Shown: piece by piece, positions 1 to 12,400 of the stretch | Position numbering within the stretch: the first letter of the stretch is position 1 | Layout of the letters: each line of letters starts with the position of its first letter | Assembly (NCBI GenBank): GCA_029721515.1 | Contig: CM056567.1 | Location: 5,097,507 to 5,161,506, forward strand | DNA: 64,000 nt | Direction of reading: 5' to 3' | Source: Synanceia verrucosa | Taxonomy: Eukaryota > Chordata > Actinopteri > Perciformes > Synanceiidae | The notes under the pieces: model-generated | What the model saw: the letters and a program-made list of their open reading frames with translations, nothing else | Databases searched by the model: none | What the model was told of the DNA's origin: nothing | Program-made: the position numbers and the translations under genes

Positions 1-660
1 ACGTCTGCACACTTTGCTGCGAGTTGCTGAGCTCGGATAGTTTCTTTTCTAGAGCCGTCTCAGAGAAAGCTGACATCTTGACGGGATTAGTTCGGCAATG
101 GAAGAGATAGCTTTAAGGTTTCTCCCTGATGTTTTGTGTGCAGCAAGTTAGCCGGCCACGGCAGGAATTTTAGCCATCCAATTTAAATGTGGTACGCTGC
201 CTCCCCTATATACAGACCGGTTGTTAATGCTTAATATCTCTCCGCAGTGTGAAGAGGTGGCTAGCTGCCTTGCTGGTTCAGCTGGAGGGGCCACAGCCAC
301 AGCAGCCTACTAAAACCTGCTTCCTGTGTTGCGTTCAAGACATACGGAATTTACAGTAGTGCTCATGAAAAGCTATTTATGACTGAACATCAAAGATCTT
401 ACTGATAAAATGTTTTTTTTTGTGTCGGCGAATATTTAAAAGAATAACAGAAGAATAATAGCATGGCTTGTCACAAAAAATAATTTTCTTTATCTCTGTG
501 GAAAAGAATGTGACTTTTTTTCACTTCCTGTGGCTTGAGCCAATAGTGAAACGCCATTGGTGTCACGTGGTCTCTCTGTGACGTCAGTTCGCGTGGACAA
601 GACGGAATAACAGCTGAAATTTGTTGAGGATTTGTTGTTGTTGGAGAAATAATGCGTATC
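1..660. promoter_or_regulatory. Promoter-like block at the left edge
   Basis: No coding exon could be supported here. Between 540 and 590 several classic promoter elements cluster: a CCAAT box at 540-544, an inverted CCAAT (ATTGG) at 556-560, an E-box CACGTG at 564-569 and a full cAMP-response element TGACGTCA at 579-586. Such clustering is typical of the proximal promoter of a widely expressed vertebrate gene. It lies beyond the 3' end of gene A, so it probably serves a gene leaving the window to the left or an untranslated first exon. Direction is not determined. Confidence 0.35.
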
Positions 661-2160
661 TGTAGGATCTTAGAAGAAAATAAAGTAAAATAGAATAGAT
701 GGTGAATAGATGATTTATTGGTCCCCTTTTGAGGGATCGCATGAATAAGTTACAAGTAAAAAAAAAAACAAAACATTAATGAAATAATAAATAAGAATAT
801 TAAGTTTGTTCTAAAATAGAAAATGGATTTATAATCTGGAGTATAAAGCATAAAATAAATATTTGCTGAGCAAAAGCAGTGTAAATTAAAATTATTAGAC
901 AAATGACAGTGATGAGTCCAGCTGTGTTAAAATCAGCCAGTGACGATAATAACAGCACTCATTCTGCATAAAGTTGCACAGAACTGCCCTGCATAATTTG
1001 AAGGGCTTGACTGATATGTCAGATCAAATAAATTTTCAGGTTAAATCAGGTGTATCCAATGAGTTACATTAAAAGCAACCAAAGTAACCTTGCAGTACGA
1101 AAAATTTTAAGGCTTTGCAACACAGTGTACTGGTCAATGAGTGTACATAATTCCACCTCCCAAATGAAGAAACTAAGATATATATACAAAACATATTTAT
1201 TATGCACCACATCATTAGGCATTTGCATTGCTACACCAGCTGTTAACATAAACATACAGTAAATGTTACATAAAGCCTTATACTATCAGCAGGTGATTAT
1301 TTCCCATTTTAAATGATAGCAACTTGGTGTCAATATCCATATTATTCCAATATACAAAACAACATAAATACAGCCTACTTCTTCAGTGGTGCATAAAATA
1401 AGCAATAAGAGGTCATCCAAAAAAATTCACAGAGGCATCACCCATTTATTGAATTTTAAGGTAAATTCTTTGGAGTTACTCAGACACAGATTGTATATTC
1501 TCTTTGTCTCTGTTGTTGCTCTGAACCAATACAATTAATACAGAAAAACTGTCAGCTGCTTGACAGACTAAAGCTTCATATTACTGAACATGTTTCTTTA
1601 TGATCCATGAAAAACCTTGAAATATATGACTGGAACCTGGTACTTTTCCATTTAAATGATCTTCATTATCTTCAATATCCTTGAGTCACTTTTATAATTC
1701 TCAGATAACAAAAAACAGGTTATGATCAAAAATGTCTCTAATTCTGAGTCAAATGGCACTAGCTTTTACAAGCATTTGCCAAAACACATCCAACTGAATG
1801 TCACATACTTCATTTAAATGTATATTACTGTCAGTTTCACATAAAAGAGATATGTTATTACAAAATAATGTTGAAATAGAAAAGGAGATGATGCTGAATA
1901 CTGGGTTGTATAACATACAGGCAAAACATCCCTCCATTAGGAGATTTATATTTCTGTCAGAGACCAGATACATTTATGTTAAAACATAAAAAAACACAGC
2001 ATAATTACCAAGCTGGACCATCTAAGTATGATTTCAATAAATGAGAACACCAGTCTCTTCAGTAGTAACTCAGAATTAAAACGGATACATAAAAACGTAA
2101 ATGGAGCTGATCAATCTGAAACTCCTGAAATCTGAGAAACCAGCAGCTTTGAAATTGAGA
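661..2160 (-). other. AT-rich 3' flank and probable 3' UTR of gene A
   Basis: This AT-rich stretch follows the stop codon of gene A. Minus-strand AATAAA signals (TTTATT on the plus strand) lie at 1445-1450 and 1196-1201 and are candidate polyadenylation sites. The short open frames here have no recognisable content. Nothing else is evident. Confidence 0.4.
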
Positions 2161-5100
2161 TCATTGTGGAGCCTGTCCAGACGGAATGACAGCATTTGAC
2201 TGGGACATCCCACCTCCACCACAAACATAACCACCACCACTGTTACCACTAACACAACCGTAACCACCACCAGCACCATAAGAGTAACCACCACCCATAC
2301 CCCAAACACTGACTGCATGGGGAAAGTGCTGGTCATGGTTTGTCCCAGGTCCAATATTGTAGTTGGGGTTGGACATCATGCCATGGCTTACTTGGATGTC
2401 TTGATGGGCCATAGCTTGTGTCATATAACTGTGTGAAGGTGGCTGGAAATGACCAATAGTGAACTCCATGTATGTTTGCATTTGTCTCTGTTCAAACTCA
2501 GGAAATTGCACTCTAGGCTCTAGTTTGACACCGTCTCTGTGAGCGAGAGTATCCACTAGGTAAGGATACATGTTGACCCTAGCAGCATCTGAATGAGCAG
2601 CCACTTCACCAGACAAACCATGCTGCCCAACACTGCCTTTCTGAAGACTTGTATGACCTTGTGCCATATACTGATTTTGGGCTTGTTGATAATATTGTTG
2701 AGCAGCATCTGAGCTCATCTCATTCTGTCCTCCTGTGTCAACTTTACTCTGGGAAGTTGAATTGTACCACTGCTCAGTGCAACCTGCCCCGGGTCTGTAG
2801 GAAGAGTTATTAGATGACCAGTCCTGAGGGTGGGACACAGCAGGAGACAGCCACTCATGTTGTGTCTGTGGGCCTTCATTTTGCCACTCTTTGTAAAACC
2901 TTGCACTTGAACTTTCCTGAGGACTGTGTTGTCTGTTGTCCAGGTTTTCTCCATCAATGTTTTGGTATTTTCTTCCAGTTGTGTCCTCTGACTGGTTGAA
3001 GTATTGATTGTTTAAATAGCCATCCTCTTGATAAGCAGTGAATGTGATGTTTTTTTCTGCTTCCATGTATCGACCAGCATTTGAATCTCCACTATAGAGG
3101 TTTTGCTGAAGTTGCGAGGCATTTTCTGCCTGGTTACTTTGAAATGATCCAGTGTCACAGTCCAGCTCACAGTCCTCTGGCAAAGGAATGAGATCCGAGT
3201 CAGACAGAGGAGGATATGCAGTTGACACAGGGAGGCTGTCCGTGCTGAAAGACGTCCTCTCCAGCAGCAATGAACCTTTGTTAAGAGGTAGGCTTACATT
3301 GAACACAGTGTTTCTCGCTTTCCTATTTTTCCTCTTTGATCGCATCCTTTTTCCTAACCGTGGCAGAACCACAGCACATCCCTCTGGCCTGCCTTGATTT
3401 GAAGTCTTGTTCACACTTGGCCCTTAAAGAAAAATTGATAATTGGAGCCATTGAGCTTGAAAAATAATTACAAAACAAATTTTACTGAAAGACAAATTAT
3501 AGGTTTGGCCTTCTTCAGATGAACTGTCACCTCCAAAAACACACCTTTAACAGCTATTTTCTGCTTTTGGATGTTAGTACTTGTCCAACCATTACACAGC
3601 ACCTTCACACCTGGAAAAGAAGATAAACAGTACAGGGGGCCACACAAATATACAGAAGTCTTTGTGCTAAAATGCACTAGGTGAAAGAATAAGCAAGCAG
3701 TCATAAAAAGTGTTTGAATGCTGAAAAGAATCACTTAAGTAAAACAACAGACAACAGAAGTGTAAAGAAAATAACAAAGAAATGAAAAAAGGCAAATAAG
3801 ACGACAGCAGATAACAGAAAAGTTTAAGTTAAGTCCTTACAGATCCCACAGAAAGACTTACTCTCAAAACTCTCGCCTCCCTATACTATAAAATGTGGCT
3901 GTAAAAGTTTCTACTTCACTTTATAATGGAGAACAGAGGCAGGCAACTTCATGGTGATTACTCTGTGTATTTTTACAGCCACATTTCAAGCCTGGAGAGA
4001 GCTGAGTGTTTCAAACTTGAGACTTTGTGGAGTATCACTTTTAAGTAGTCGGGAGCAGAGAGTTAATTGTTATACTTAATTGCAAATCTCTCTTCAAGAG
4101 CAGAGTTTGAGCTTAAGAGGTGAATGTTTTATGGCCAAACAAGAAAAGAGAGGACAAGCAGCTTTACTTACACCAATGGTAACTTTTGCCAGTCAGAAGG
4201 CTACAGAGGGATTCTGGTGCGTTTACCACCTGGGAATATTTTGACAAACAGTAAAGTGAAGTTAAGTTTACAGTAAAGAACAGTGTCACATGAAGGTCAA
4301 CATAGCCAAGGCAGGATAAGCTGTACATAAAGGTAAATGTGATACCTCCAGCTCTCCTCTGCCCTCTTCCCGCTCCACTTTCTTGGCCAGTGATTGCAGA
4401 AGCTCATAGTTGTCATTAATATCTGCCATCATTACCTCCACCTGCTCAGGGTGAATTTCCATCTACACACAGATGTTTCCAGTAAAGTTAAACCAAGCAT
4501 GTTCTCTAAAGCATTTGGATGTGTGATGGTTAAGTATTTGTACTCTTGTTCATTTAAATCATTGATCCAGAACAAACTGACCAAATAGTTCACGAGATGA
4601 GAAGATCTAGTCAGGTGATCAATGATGTCTTTTTTGTTGGATCTGATGCGGCAGCAGTGACATAAGAAACAGCGTGTGCGGCCATCTTCACTTCTACATT
4701 CAAGCATGCGGCAAAGACCTGTTGCAAACATGACCAAGCAGCTTCTTTTAAAGCTACATTTGACATTTTGGGAAAAACACAGATTCACTTCCTTCAAACG
4801 AGTTAGATGAAGACGATCACAACTACTCTCAGGACTACAGTGAATATGTAGCTACAGACAGCAGCCAGTTAGCTTAGCACAGAGACTAGAAACTGAGGGG
4901 AAACATGCAGCTATGCTAAGCTACATATTTACCATGCAGACATGAAGGTGGTATCGATCTTCTCATCTTATCACCAGAAGATCCACTGGGAATGACTGAC
5001 GTATTCACTTCAGTGCTTTACAACAATTAGTGTATGCAGATGTAAATGTATCTCCTATCTGTGCTCACCAATAAGAGGCCCGGTTCCTGTGTAGCCATCA

Positions 5101-6247
5101 AGAAAGCTGTTGGGGTTCTCTGGCACCATGGAGGGTTCAGGCGATGTGTTTGTTAACCAGCCTTCTGCACTTCTGCTTGTCTCTGCTGAAGTCTTGAGGG
5201 ATTTCTGATGCTGTCTTTGCTGGTTCCGGGAAAGCAAGACAATCCTCTGCGACTGGATGGGATTGTGTTCCAGCTGCACTGGCGTGGTCTCTGAATGGCT
5301 CCAGGGTTCACCCTGCCCATCTCGTAAGATAGTTATCAGAGTTACTGCTGTGGTGTTAACAAGAGAAAGACTAATTATGTACATGTGATAATGACGCTAC
5401 AAAAAAGACAGGAAATGAGAAAATGGGTGTGATTGACAAGTGAAAAGCCACTGACCGTCATTCTCACTGTGTGTTGCCATCTTCTGGAATAAAGCCTCTT
5501 CAACCTCCAAACACTTAATATAAACATGCAAAAAGATAAGAGGACTCATATCTCATCTGTTTGCAACTACAAACAAAGACAGACCCAGCCAAAATTACAT
5601 ACCTGGACTTCTCCGGGTCCCTCTTTTCCCTCAAGTATTTTGGCCATTTCCATCAGCGGCCAGGCCAGCTTAGATAGGTCAGACTGCTCCTTCCAGTCAG
5701 ACAGTAGGTGTGGGTGCCAGGCTTTCTGTCAGACGAAACAACTCCTGTGAAAAAACAACAATCCAATGCAGCACACAAGCCAGCGTGATTTTCACAGCAC
5801 TACTTACAATGTAGTTATATCTGTGGAGACTTCCCATAATATGGTTCCTCATGTCAGCTTTACTTAGTCGACACACACACACCTCACACAGGTATAATAC
5901 CTCTCTGTTATGTGTGTCTGCCTTCACACATTCTGTAATACTGCCAAGGCCTGAATGCACATTACACGACAAATTATTTTAATACAAACAACATGTACAG
6001 TATGTGCACATAGTAGGGTTCATGACAACAGACCAATAATGGGTTGTAGTCTCTTCTGGTTGTTCAGATACACCTTCAGAGAATCGAACAGCTGGCTTTT
6101 GGTATAAACTCCTATAAACACAGAATGCAGTAGACAAATTTAACAACAACAACAAAAAATGTATGCATGGTAACAGACTTAAAGAGGCTAAAAGACATAC
6201 CTTTCTGTGCTTCAACCGGCTGCATGCTGCAACTGGAGAATCACCAC
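2161..6247 (-). CDS. Gene A: two-finger modular zinc-finger protein (unrecognised family)
   Basis: Eleven coding exons were assembled on the minus strand: 6201-6247, 6034-6091, 5808-5950, 5603-5725, 5456-5513, 5069-5347, 4582-4718, 4346-4462, 4172-4229, 3545-3610 and 2161-3422. Splice sites are GT-AG and phases fit from the first listed exon, giving about 781 residues. The protein has two fingers of form C-x2-C-x11-H-x5-H, each followed by a helical 'HP' exon and a 58-nt exon. The last exon (420 codons) is low complexity, with Q/Y/S-rich parts and a Gly/Tyr-rich C-terminus. The finger type resembles matrin/U1-type fingers that bind RNA or DNA; a nuclear nucleic-acid-binding role is inference. 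No in-frame ATG was found in the first listed exon. An in-frame ATG at 6360-6362 exists only if that exon extends upstream, so the start is unresolved. It shares its modules with gene B and is probably a tandem relative. Confidence 0.7.
3545..5347 (-). other. Gene A module 2 (finger, HP exon, 58-nt exon)
   Basis: The exon 5069-5347 carries a polar linker ending GTGPLIG. The finger exon 4582-4718 contains CFLCHCC..HLTRSSHLVNYL. The exon 4346-4462 begins MEIHPEQVEVMMAD and is followed by the 58-nt exon 4172-4229 (VVNAPESLCSLL) and the basic exon 3545-3610. Order and phases repeat those of module 1 and of gene B. Confidence 0.7.
5456..6091 (-). other. Gene A module 1 (finger, HP exon, 58-nt exon)
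   Basis: The linker exon 6034-6091 ends in LQPIIG. The finger exon 5808-5950 reads YLCEVC..HIMGSLHRYNYI, with C-x2-C-x11-H-x5-H spacing. The exon 5603-5725 begins KAWHPHLL and is predicted helical. The exon 5456-5513 is exactly 58 nt and encodes a peptide starting CLEVEEALFQKM. The KAWHP start is shared with module B2 of gene B, the clearest sequence link between the two genes. Confidence 0.7.
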
Positions 6248-7221
6248 CTACATATGGATGCTGGAGCTTACAATAATTAGTTACAATAATAAAAACACAA
6301 ATGTTTATTTTTGGAAAAAAACACGTATGCATGCCATGACTATTAACAAACGACATAGCCATTTATCTACCATTTTTCAGTACTGAAAGAGGTTGATATT
6401 ATATAATAATTTTGCGGACAAAGGTGGACAATGTTTAGCTGTGTGTACATGGCTAATCCTACTTGTATTTGGGCATTATATTCTTCTAATATTGAATTAA
6501 ATGACACCTTGGTCATAATATTGGCTGTACTACTGTAGACTGAGGTTTTTCTATTAAACTAACCACCAGGTGGTGCAGCCAGATCATCACACTGTTTCTC
6601 CTCCTCACCGTGTGATTTAGTTATTTTAAAAATTGAATGAAACATGAATTAAACCCCAAAAACAAAATCTAACGACTACAGTTTATGTGGCTTTCCTGCC
6701 TTCAGTGTCGCAGAATTAACACTTTCTAGTTAATTTACTGAGGAATCCGGACAGAAAAAAAAAACCTTAACAGGTCACTTCTCTTTTCGTGTTGTCACTT
6801 TCTGCTAAACCGAGAAATTAATTAGCATTAGCTAACGGTTATTTATCTAGCAAAGGTGATATTTAAAAAGGTTCTGTTGCCGTTAACGTCACACTCATCA
6901 TCAATTAGCTGTGTAATTTACGTTAATTAAACACCTGGCAGAACTTCACTAATAGCATAAATCACGAGTTTATTACAATAACGTTATAATTTAGCTAGTT
7001 AGCTAGTTAGCTATCAGCGAATTAACGTCAACGGTCGACATTCTTTAATGTCGCAGTTAATATACATGTTTGTAACGTTAGATGACTTTACTCGTGATGT
7101 TACAAATTTAACTTTTATTTTACCACAATGACCACACATGGCCGACTAAACTGTTCAGTTAATTTAAACGACCCAAAAGTTGGAGCTAACGAGCTAACGT
7201 AGCTTCTGTGGGCTGACTTAC

Positions 7222-7320
7222 CTGTTACCTGAGGATGGTGTCTGTCTCTTTGTTAGGTAGTTTGAGGTAATCCAAATCTGAAATCTGTTAAACCGCAAAA
7301 TGGACGAAGTTAAGCAACAC
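7222..7320 (-). promoter_or_regulatory. Probable 5' end of gene A (untranslated first exon and promoter)
   Basis: A minus-strand donor (CAG followed by gtaag) at about 7221 ends a candidate noncoding exon without any ATG. The stretch lies between gene A and the 3' flank of gene B, where a promoter for gene A is expected. The flanking 6.8-7.2 kb is dense in AACGTTA and TAGCTAG words, which are common in fish intergenic DNA. The exon's 5' limit is not defined. Confidence 0.35.
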
Positions 7321-9418
7321 ATCCATCCACTTGTGATGTAGCAGCAGGCAGAGAGCAGAGCAACGAGCTCTCTGACCAATCAGATCAACAGGTGTCTAAC
7401 TGTGTCTGTTTCTGTTGCTTTATTTGAATTTTCAGATCGAAGTTATTATGCATTGTGAGGACATGTGGATTTTTGATAATCCCTCCTCTGCGTGCTCTAC
7501 TTTTTAACATTTGCTGCCAGTGACTTAAATTTCCCTTGGGATTAATAAAGTATCTATCTATTTATCTATATGTTTGCATAAGAAGAGTCTCAGTTGTAAG
7601 GTTGGAAATAGGTTTGGGTGTTTGATTGTGATTGGAGAAGTATTTTGGTTTAAAAATGTAAAATAAAAAGTGAAATTCTAATGTTTTGAGTTGTGGAGAA
7701 ATACCACACATCTTTTATCTCACCCTAAAGAGCTTATTTTAGGTCATAGACACTGGCTGTAGTGCCCTTTGACCCTCTGTGTTCTCTGCTTTCTGTAACT
7801 TCTAATGTGTCTTTATTTGACGAGGTGATGACTGTCAAAGAAAGATGGATTAACTTGTGGCAACCAGGTCCTGATGGAGGCAGCTCTCTGGAATGTGGTG
7901 TGTTGTTGTCTTATCAGATGGGTGCTGGTCTAAGAAAGCTGCCCTGTTGTAAATTCGAGCATTGGGATTGATGTTCCTCAGCACTTCAAAATCCCTTTGA
8001 TTACTTGGGGAGGTTGTTAAAATGCCATTGTGCCTTTTAGGAACCATGAATTTCACCACTGGGCTTTAACTGATGTTTTGTTTTCACGGCTCAGACCAAA
8101 ACAAGGCAAAGGAAAGTACAAAAAAAATCCTGATTACAACATGACATTGGCTCTGTTATGAAAATTGCCTTGAAATACACATACTAAGATTAAGAGCCTT
8201 TCCTGTGTGTACAGCACAACACATGAAGGCAACAGCTGGCAGGATGTGGTGATTTGGTTGTGACTGGTTTGTGACCCACAATAAAGTATATGTAAACTAC
8301 AATGAAGAAAATAACATAGACTGAATTACCATTTTAATTAGAAATCCAACATATGAAAGGAAGTGTATGCATAGGTCTTCATCCAACAACACATACATTC
8401 ATATAAAAATACATAAAAAAAAAAAAAGACAAACAGTGCTGCAGTAACTATGACATTAGGAAATATAGCTTGTCTGAATCCTCAGTTGCATCAGAGTTGT
8501 TTTTGTGAAAGACCCACGTTGAGTCTCCCTCCTCTCACTCAGAAGAATTTCCCCACAGAGGCTTGGCCTTGTGTCGTTTCCTGGATGACTTTGAAGCTCC
8601 AGCAAAGAGCAAATGCGGAGGAGGATGGGTCGAACGTCACAACATGACCTTGCAATAAAACATCCCCCAGAGTGGCTCTCCTTCCTTCCTCTACTCCCAC
8701 CATTCCTCTCAAGGACTGTGTGCATACCTCAGAACAAAACTTCACACATGAAACAAAGCAGTCAGACATACTTGAAGGTGAACACAAATAGTCTCTTGAC
8801 TACACCCCATCTCAGATCAACTTTGTCACCATGACATCTCGACTTTGGTAGAAATGTTTTGTGGGAACGGTGTGTCTGTATCCATTAAGTACAAGCTTTA
8901 CCGCCACGGTATTTTCTGTGTACAAAAAAAACAATTTATGGAAATTAAATATATACAAGTAGTTTACATTCAACAAAATTGTATTACTATGAATGAAATA
9001 TATGAATAAAAAAAATCATATATGACTGTTGAAAATGTTACATAAGAAATGTTAAAAACTGAATTGAACCAAAGTAGTTTCACAGAAATATTTACAAACT
9101 CATCATTTATAGGAAAGCAAGCAACATTTAAAATACTGTAAAAACTGTTGGAAAAGCAGTTTAACTTCTGTTAAAGTCAATGTGCTCAGACATAAACATA
9201 TTAAGTATCATACTGCAATGAACAATTTGCTCCTAATGAGGCACGTTACTTCATCTTAAGTAGTGAACTGTGCAGGAGGGTGCTAGAATTTAAAACCCTC
9301 CACCTAGGCTATGACATCAGCATTGGCTACAGGAGGATAGGAAATGACTGCAGGCATGTTCTGTGAGATTGTGTTGCTGCTGTTCTGTTGAAGCGATAAT
9401 CCCTCAGGTCGATCAACA
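7321..9418 (-). other. Intergenic DNA and 3' UTR of gene B
   Basis: The 3' part (about 8333-9418) is probably the 3' UTR of gene B; a minus-strand ATTAAA polyadenylation signal (TTTAAT on plus) lies at 8333-8338. At 7525-7570 there is a short LINE-like 3' tail: a fish consensus of the type TTTCCCTTGGGATTAATAAAG followed by a TATC microsatellite. No coding sequence was recognised in the several open frames of 60-90 codons. Confidence 0.45.
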
Positions 9419-12400
9419 TTATGAATTGTTAGGTGGAGTCATGAATGGTACGGTGTTGATCACGTTGACACCTCCAGCAGCTGGAGAAGCACTGGTCCAG
9501 GGTTGCTGCTGCTGTAAGAGCTGCTGCTGAAACATTCCCAGTCTCACCCACTCTGGGATCGGTGGAGCTACCAAACACTGTTCAAATGACTGCAGACTGA
9601 AGCGGATTGCTTCCTGCTGTGGGAAAACCTGATATGGGTACAGCCCCCCTGTGCTGAACCCTTGGTATGCATTCCCAGCATATACTGGAGGGCTGACTGG
9701 TGTTGCGTAGCCTGGTGTTGCGTAATGTTCGGCCTCAGAGGAGAAACAACTTGCCTGTCCATTTGTGGAATACGTCAAATGGTTGTAGAGACCTGAGGCA
9801 TGACCGGGGTTCACTGTCGCCATGGTGGGGGAAGTGTGGGCGACTTGATCGCCCCTGTGCACCTCACTGTGTTCCTGACCGTTGCTCATAAACCACTGTT
9901 TTGGGCGGCTCGGTCTGGCACTTATGATGGAGTTGATGGGCAACTGACGAACCTCAGTGCTGTCAGTCTCTGTGTTGTCTTGTGGCTGTGGTATCTGACC
10001 TGCATTATCATTAACGACTGTGTTGAGGTTGGCATCAGGGATGGCGAGTTGGTTCTCACAGCTCAGGACCTCAGGAGCTGCTGCTGCAAGGACTTCCTCC
10101 GCTGAGATAGCCAAGGGAGGATTTTGTCGACACTTTGAATCCCATTTTGTTTGTTTTGGGGCCATTTTAGATGAAGTCGGCACAGGCTGCGGATCCGATT
10201 TCCTTTCCTCAACCCTTTCGGATGAGTCTTCACTGCCAGAGTTGGTAGTCTGGCCGTTATTTGGAGCTGACAAAGTGGGGGGCATATTGCGCCCAGACCT
10301 GATCTCTCTCAACATAGCAATTAGGACGTCACACTTTGACTGGTCCACTAGGACTGGTATGTCTTGTTCATCAGATCCAGGTTCTGTATCTTTGTCTGTA
10401 GGGGACAGGGAGGACAGGGGGATGAAATTTGCAGCAGGGTTAACAGAAGGGGACCTGGAGGCTGATTCACAGACAGGCTGCAGCTTGCAGGATTTGGCTG
10501 GCAAAGGATCCTCAAGTTGGTTTTTGGTGCAAGACCTGACCAGTGCATCAACAGATTCAACTGCTGGTCTTTTCCTGGTTGGAAGACATTTAGCTGTGGG
10601 AGATACTGGCAGAGTTTCACTGGTTTTAGGACCAGAGGAAGGGGATTCTGAGCACGCCTCTGCCTGTTTCAACACTGGGATAGGCCACTGGTGCTGAGAG
10701 ACAGGAGATCTGGGTTCTGGTTGGTCCTGGTGGCTCAGAGTTGTCACTGCATTCTCTGGTGCTGGCACAACTGAAACAGCCTTTGAAGAAACACTCAAGT
10801 CTCTTCTTAGATTGTCTCCACCAGGCTGGTCCTCAGTGTTTTGTATCGGTCCTGCCAGAAACAGTGGAGACAGAATGAGAGAGCACAAGTTTTTAAAAAA
10901 AAAAAAAAAAAAAAAAATTAAAAAAAAACCCTGACCATGATAATCATACCACTGTCACTTCTCTGGTCAGTCTCAAGGGCCCGTGCTGGCTGCACTTCCA
11001 TGGGAAGAGATTCCTCTGGACTCTGCTGGTCTGCAACAGAAACCACAGCTCATATTTTGAACTCATGTTCTGCCTATATTAGCCTCACAAACAAATGACA
11101 TTGTAACTGGGCTAATGGGACTCACTCTTGTTGTCTTGTTGTGGCACACAGATGAGTGGACAGGAGATGTTCACTTTCTTTTTTTTCTTGATGTCCTGAA
11201 CTATTTTTAAAGCTGCAAGAAGCAAATTGCACAGTTGACATCAAATACTGCATACGTCTGTGGTATCTCATCTCAGTTTTGGTATGTTTAGATAGAGGCC
11301 TGAGGTCAGAGGTCTTCGGGAGCTATGGGAATATGATGCTTTTTGGTCCGAATAAGGTTATGGTTCGTTTTGAGTTAAACCATATGTCTGGTATTGGTAC
11401 ATCAAAAACAACCGACCTAGATAAGCTGTAAATTATGGTGTATATTGGGGGAGATTCATATTGGCTTCGAAACCTCTCTCAGGCAATCCATGGTGATTTA
11501 TTTAATGCTAGACTTCTCATCTCCAATTAATAAACAACACTCCCATGTACCAGACACTCTTCTTGTTACCTTCACTGAACGACGCTGTCCGAACAGTTTC
11601 ATACATCTCTGGGCTCAGCAGTATACACTGTGGGAGAGAAGACATAAGCAACAAATGGCAAAGTGGAAATGTTTCTCTTTAACTTGTGATTATGAAGTAA
11701 GCACTGATGGAGGGGGTGAAAAGTCGTCTACTTAAGTAGTTAGTAAATCAAGATTGTGAAATCTTAACAAGCATATCTTGTCCACTGTTATGGAAATTGA
11801 TTATACTGATGTCCGGCAGAGTGCCGGTTCCAAATTGTTCAGAGAAATCAAAAGGGCTGGGGTTTGGTTCTTTTACTGACGCTTCAACAGGCACAGGTCA
11901 TACAGAGCACAGGCAGATCTGCAGGGGTGCGCGCTCAGGTGCAACACTTCTCTACCTTAACTCATTGAGTGCCAGCCGTTTCATAAACCGGCCCATTTTG
12001 AGTCATATTTCCAGACCCGCAGGATATTTTAATTCCGTCTCTGAAAACACTGAATAGCTCAGAAGAAAGAACAGACTTGATTTCACTATGAACAAACTTT
12101 TTTTTTTTTTTTTAACCTTGTTCTATTAGCGGTAGAGTGGACCAAAATCACCACTTTTTGTCCAGAATCCATTCGTTTTGCTGTCTAATTGCCATCGCCT
12201 CCACTTACTGCTTTGATCTCTGTGGTGTATTCCATCTCTTTATGCTCTGACTACATCTCCCAGAAGAAAAAATAATAATCAAATATATTTAAACACATCA
12301 TGACACAAACCTTGTCCAATGGACATTTGAGACAACATGCGTGACACATGGATCTAACAGGTCACCTGTGCATCCGTTTCCATGGGATGCTCTCGCTTTG

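Noticed and set aside
6840..7200. Repeated AACGTTA/TAGCTAG words as a regulatory array
   Set aside because: Such words are common background in teleost intergenic DNA; no ordered spacing was seen.
10020..10697. 225-codon plus-strand open frame
   Set aside because: Antisense shadow of the final exon of gene B; no domain or splice context.
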